From assembly GCA_919901335.1 (NCBI GenBank), contig CAKKOZ010000039.1, forward strand, positions 1 through 6,983: a stretch of 6,983 nucleotides of DNA. Reading direction: 5' to 3'. Made by a program: the position numbers and the translations under genes. Below are positions 6,239 to 6,983 of this stretch, one piece after another. This stretch comes from Nitrospiria bacterium (GTDB lineage: Bacteria > Nitrospirota > Nitrospiria > JACQBZ01). Each line of letters starts with the position of its first letter. The stretch's first letter is position 1. Under the pieces are notes generated by a model, which did no database searches, was not told the origin of the DNA, and was given only the letters and a program-made list of their open reading frames with translations.

Positions 6239-6826
6239 ATGTCAGCCACTCTGGATAAAAGCCTGAACGACCTAATTGAGGCCAAGGTCAAGGAGCTTCT
6301 CGACCGTCGCGTCGAGGCCCTGGTGGAGGAAAAACTCAAGAAGGAAAAAGAGGGCCGCCGGAAACGGCTGGCGATTGCGGTCGTTTCCAAGGGGACGATC
6401 GAAACGGCCTACTCCGCGTTGATTCTTTCGACCACCGCCGCCGCGATGGACATGGAGGCCGGCATCTATTTTTCCTTCTTCGGCCTGAACATTCTGAAAA
6501 AGGGGAATCAGGACTCGCTCAAAGTCGTCCCGCTGGGGAACCCGGCCATGCCGGTTTCCATGCCCAACATCGTGAGCGTTCTGCCGGGAATGACGGCCCT
6601 GGCGACGATGATGATGAAGCGGGAGATCAAAAAGAAGAAGATCGCCACGATACCCGAACTCATGCAGATCGCAATCGAATCCGGCGTAAAGCTTTGGCCC
6701 TGCCAGATGGCGATGGATATGTTCAATCTGAAGAAAGAGGATCTGATGGGCGGTCTGCAGGACCCGGTCGGCGCCGCCACGTTTTTGGAATACGCGGCCG
6801 AGGCCGATATCACCTTGTTTATTTAA
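6239..6826 (+). CDS. DsrE2-like protein (DsrE/DsrF/DrsH-like family)
   Basis: Predicted sulfur-carrier protein of 195 residues. The DsrE-like core starts near residue 42 with the strand-loop KRLAIAVVSKGTIETAY, then TTAAAMDMEAGIYFSFFGLNIL (65-86), a hydrophobic Met/Pro-rich middle (NPAMPVSMPN and the following VLPGMTALATMMM, 101-126), and the DsrE2 hallmark LWPCQMAMDMF (152-162) with the only Cys, C155, followed by VGAATFLEYAAEADITLFI to the C-terminus. C155 is the likely persulfide site. DsrE2 proteins are described as membrane-associated, and the two hydrophobic stretches (about 58-82 and 110-127) could serve this, though a globular core is also possible. Residues 8-42 form a highly charged, probably coiled-coil helix before the core. 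Relatives sit beside tusA in sulfur-oxidiser gene clusters and can exchange sulfur with TusA. A terminator follows 20 bases after the stop. Family call firm; physiological pathway inferred. Confidence 0.9.
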   Translation: MSATLDKSLNDLIEAKVKELLDRRVEALVEEKLKKEKEGRRKRLAIAVVSKGTIETAYSALILSTTAAAMDMEAGIYFSFFGLNILKKGNQDSLKVVPLGNPAMPVSMPNIVSVLPGMTALATMMMKREIKKKKIATIPELMQIAIESGVKLWPCQMAMDMFNLKKEDLMGGLQDPVGAATFLEYAAEADITLFI

Positions 6827-6846
6827 GACCGGCGACGCGCTTGATG

Positions 6847-6884
6847 CACCCACGGCGGATTGACTTCCCCGTGGGTGTTTTGTT
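6847..6884 (+). terminator. Intrinsic terminator of the tusA-dsrE2 unit
   Basis: CACCCACGG (6847-6855) pairs perfectly with CCGTGGGTG (6869-6877), a 9-bp GC-rich stem that a G-U pair (6846/6878) can extend. The loop is 13 bases. The stem is followed directly by TTTTGTT (6878-6884). It sits 20 bases after the DsrE2-like stop codon. Confidence 0.85.
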
Positions 6885-6889
6885 ACCCT
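6860..6889 (+). promoter_or_regulatory. Possible promoter of the truncated DsrE-like gene, overlapping the terminator
   Basis: TTGACT (6860-6865) lies in the terminator loop. After 18 bases comes TACCCT (6884-6889), which keeps the three most important -10 bases (T, A and final T) and has an extended -10 TG at 6881-6882. Initiation would fall at about 6896, the A of the next ATG. The -10 is weak (3 of 6), so this is tentative. Confidence 0.3.
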
Positions 6890-6895
6890 GCCGTT

Positions 6896-6983
6896 ATGAA
6901 AAAGACTAAAGGAAAATTCGTCATCTTCGCCCACAGCGGCACCTACGATAAACTCCACCAGGTGGCCACGATCGCACTGACGG
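6896..6983 (+). CDS. DsrE family protein, N-terminal fragment (cut by window edge)
   Basis: Open frame of 29 codons plus one base that runs off the window. The visible start is basic (MKKTKGK) and leads into FVIFAHSGTYDKLHQVATIAL. This matches the opening of the DsrE-like core in the upstream gene (LAIAVVSKGTIETAYSALIL) position by position: hydrophobic strand, Ser-(Lys)-Gly-Thr loop, then an amphipathic helix. It is therefore probably a second DsrE-fold sulfur-relay protein. No Shine-Dalgarno sequence precedes the ATG; translation may be leaderless. It lies beyond the terminator of the tusA unit, so its expression is likely separate or depends on read-through. The active-site region is not in view, so function and exact subfamily remain open. 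Confidence 0.65.
   Translation, partial: MKKTKGKFVIFAHSGTYDKLHQVATIALT

Noticed and set aside
6272..6958. Long open frame on the minus strand (228 codons) opposite the DsrE2-like gene
   Set aside because: It crosses the terminator and two sense genes, is His/Gly/Arg-rich and lacks motifs. The sense frame has the Shine-Dalgarno sequence and conserved DsrE2 motifs.

Overview
The window is a GC-rich bacterial chromosomal segment that is almost wholly coding, with short intergenic gaps. No RNA gene, insertion sequence, phage gene or CRISPR array is visible. A TusA gene directly followed by a DsrE2-type gene, next to a lone REC-HD-GYP regulator, fits an environmental Gram-negative lineage such as Nitrospirota or a relative. 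That placement is an impression from gene content and was not computed.

Layout: (1) 61-1428 (-), a MATE-family multidrug/Na+ antiporter, divergent from (2) 1518-3630 (+), a two-gene unit of an inositol-monophosphatase-family phosphatase and a UMF1/Atg22-like MFS transporter. (3) 3634-5835 (-), a tightly packed three-gene unit that converges on unit 2 with a 3-base gap. Read in transcription order it is a 59-residue small protein with an LSm-like look, a site-2-protease-type M50 intramembrane metalloprotease, and a REC-HD-GYP response regulator (predicted cyclic-di-GMP phosphodiesterase). (4) 5985-6826 (+), a sulfur-trafficking pair, TusA and a DsrE2-like protein, closed by a clear intrinsic terminator. 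(5) From 6896 (+), the first 29 codons of another DsrE-fold gene, cut by the window edge.

Two translation styles are visible. TusA and DsrE2 have textbook Shine-Dalgarno sequences. The MATE gene, the phosphatase gene and the truncated DsrE-like gene lack one and instead have a sigma70-like -10 element 6-7 bases before the ATG, as expected of leaderless mRNAs; the small-protein gene may be similar. The gene sets best worth following are the small protein-protease-HD-GYP operon, which could link membrane proteolysis with cyclic-di-GMP signalling, and the TusA/DsrE2/DsrE cluster, which should handle protein-bound sulfane sulfur. Both system-level readings are inference from gene order. Most genes belong to known families, and I see no clear evidence of a wholly new system.
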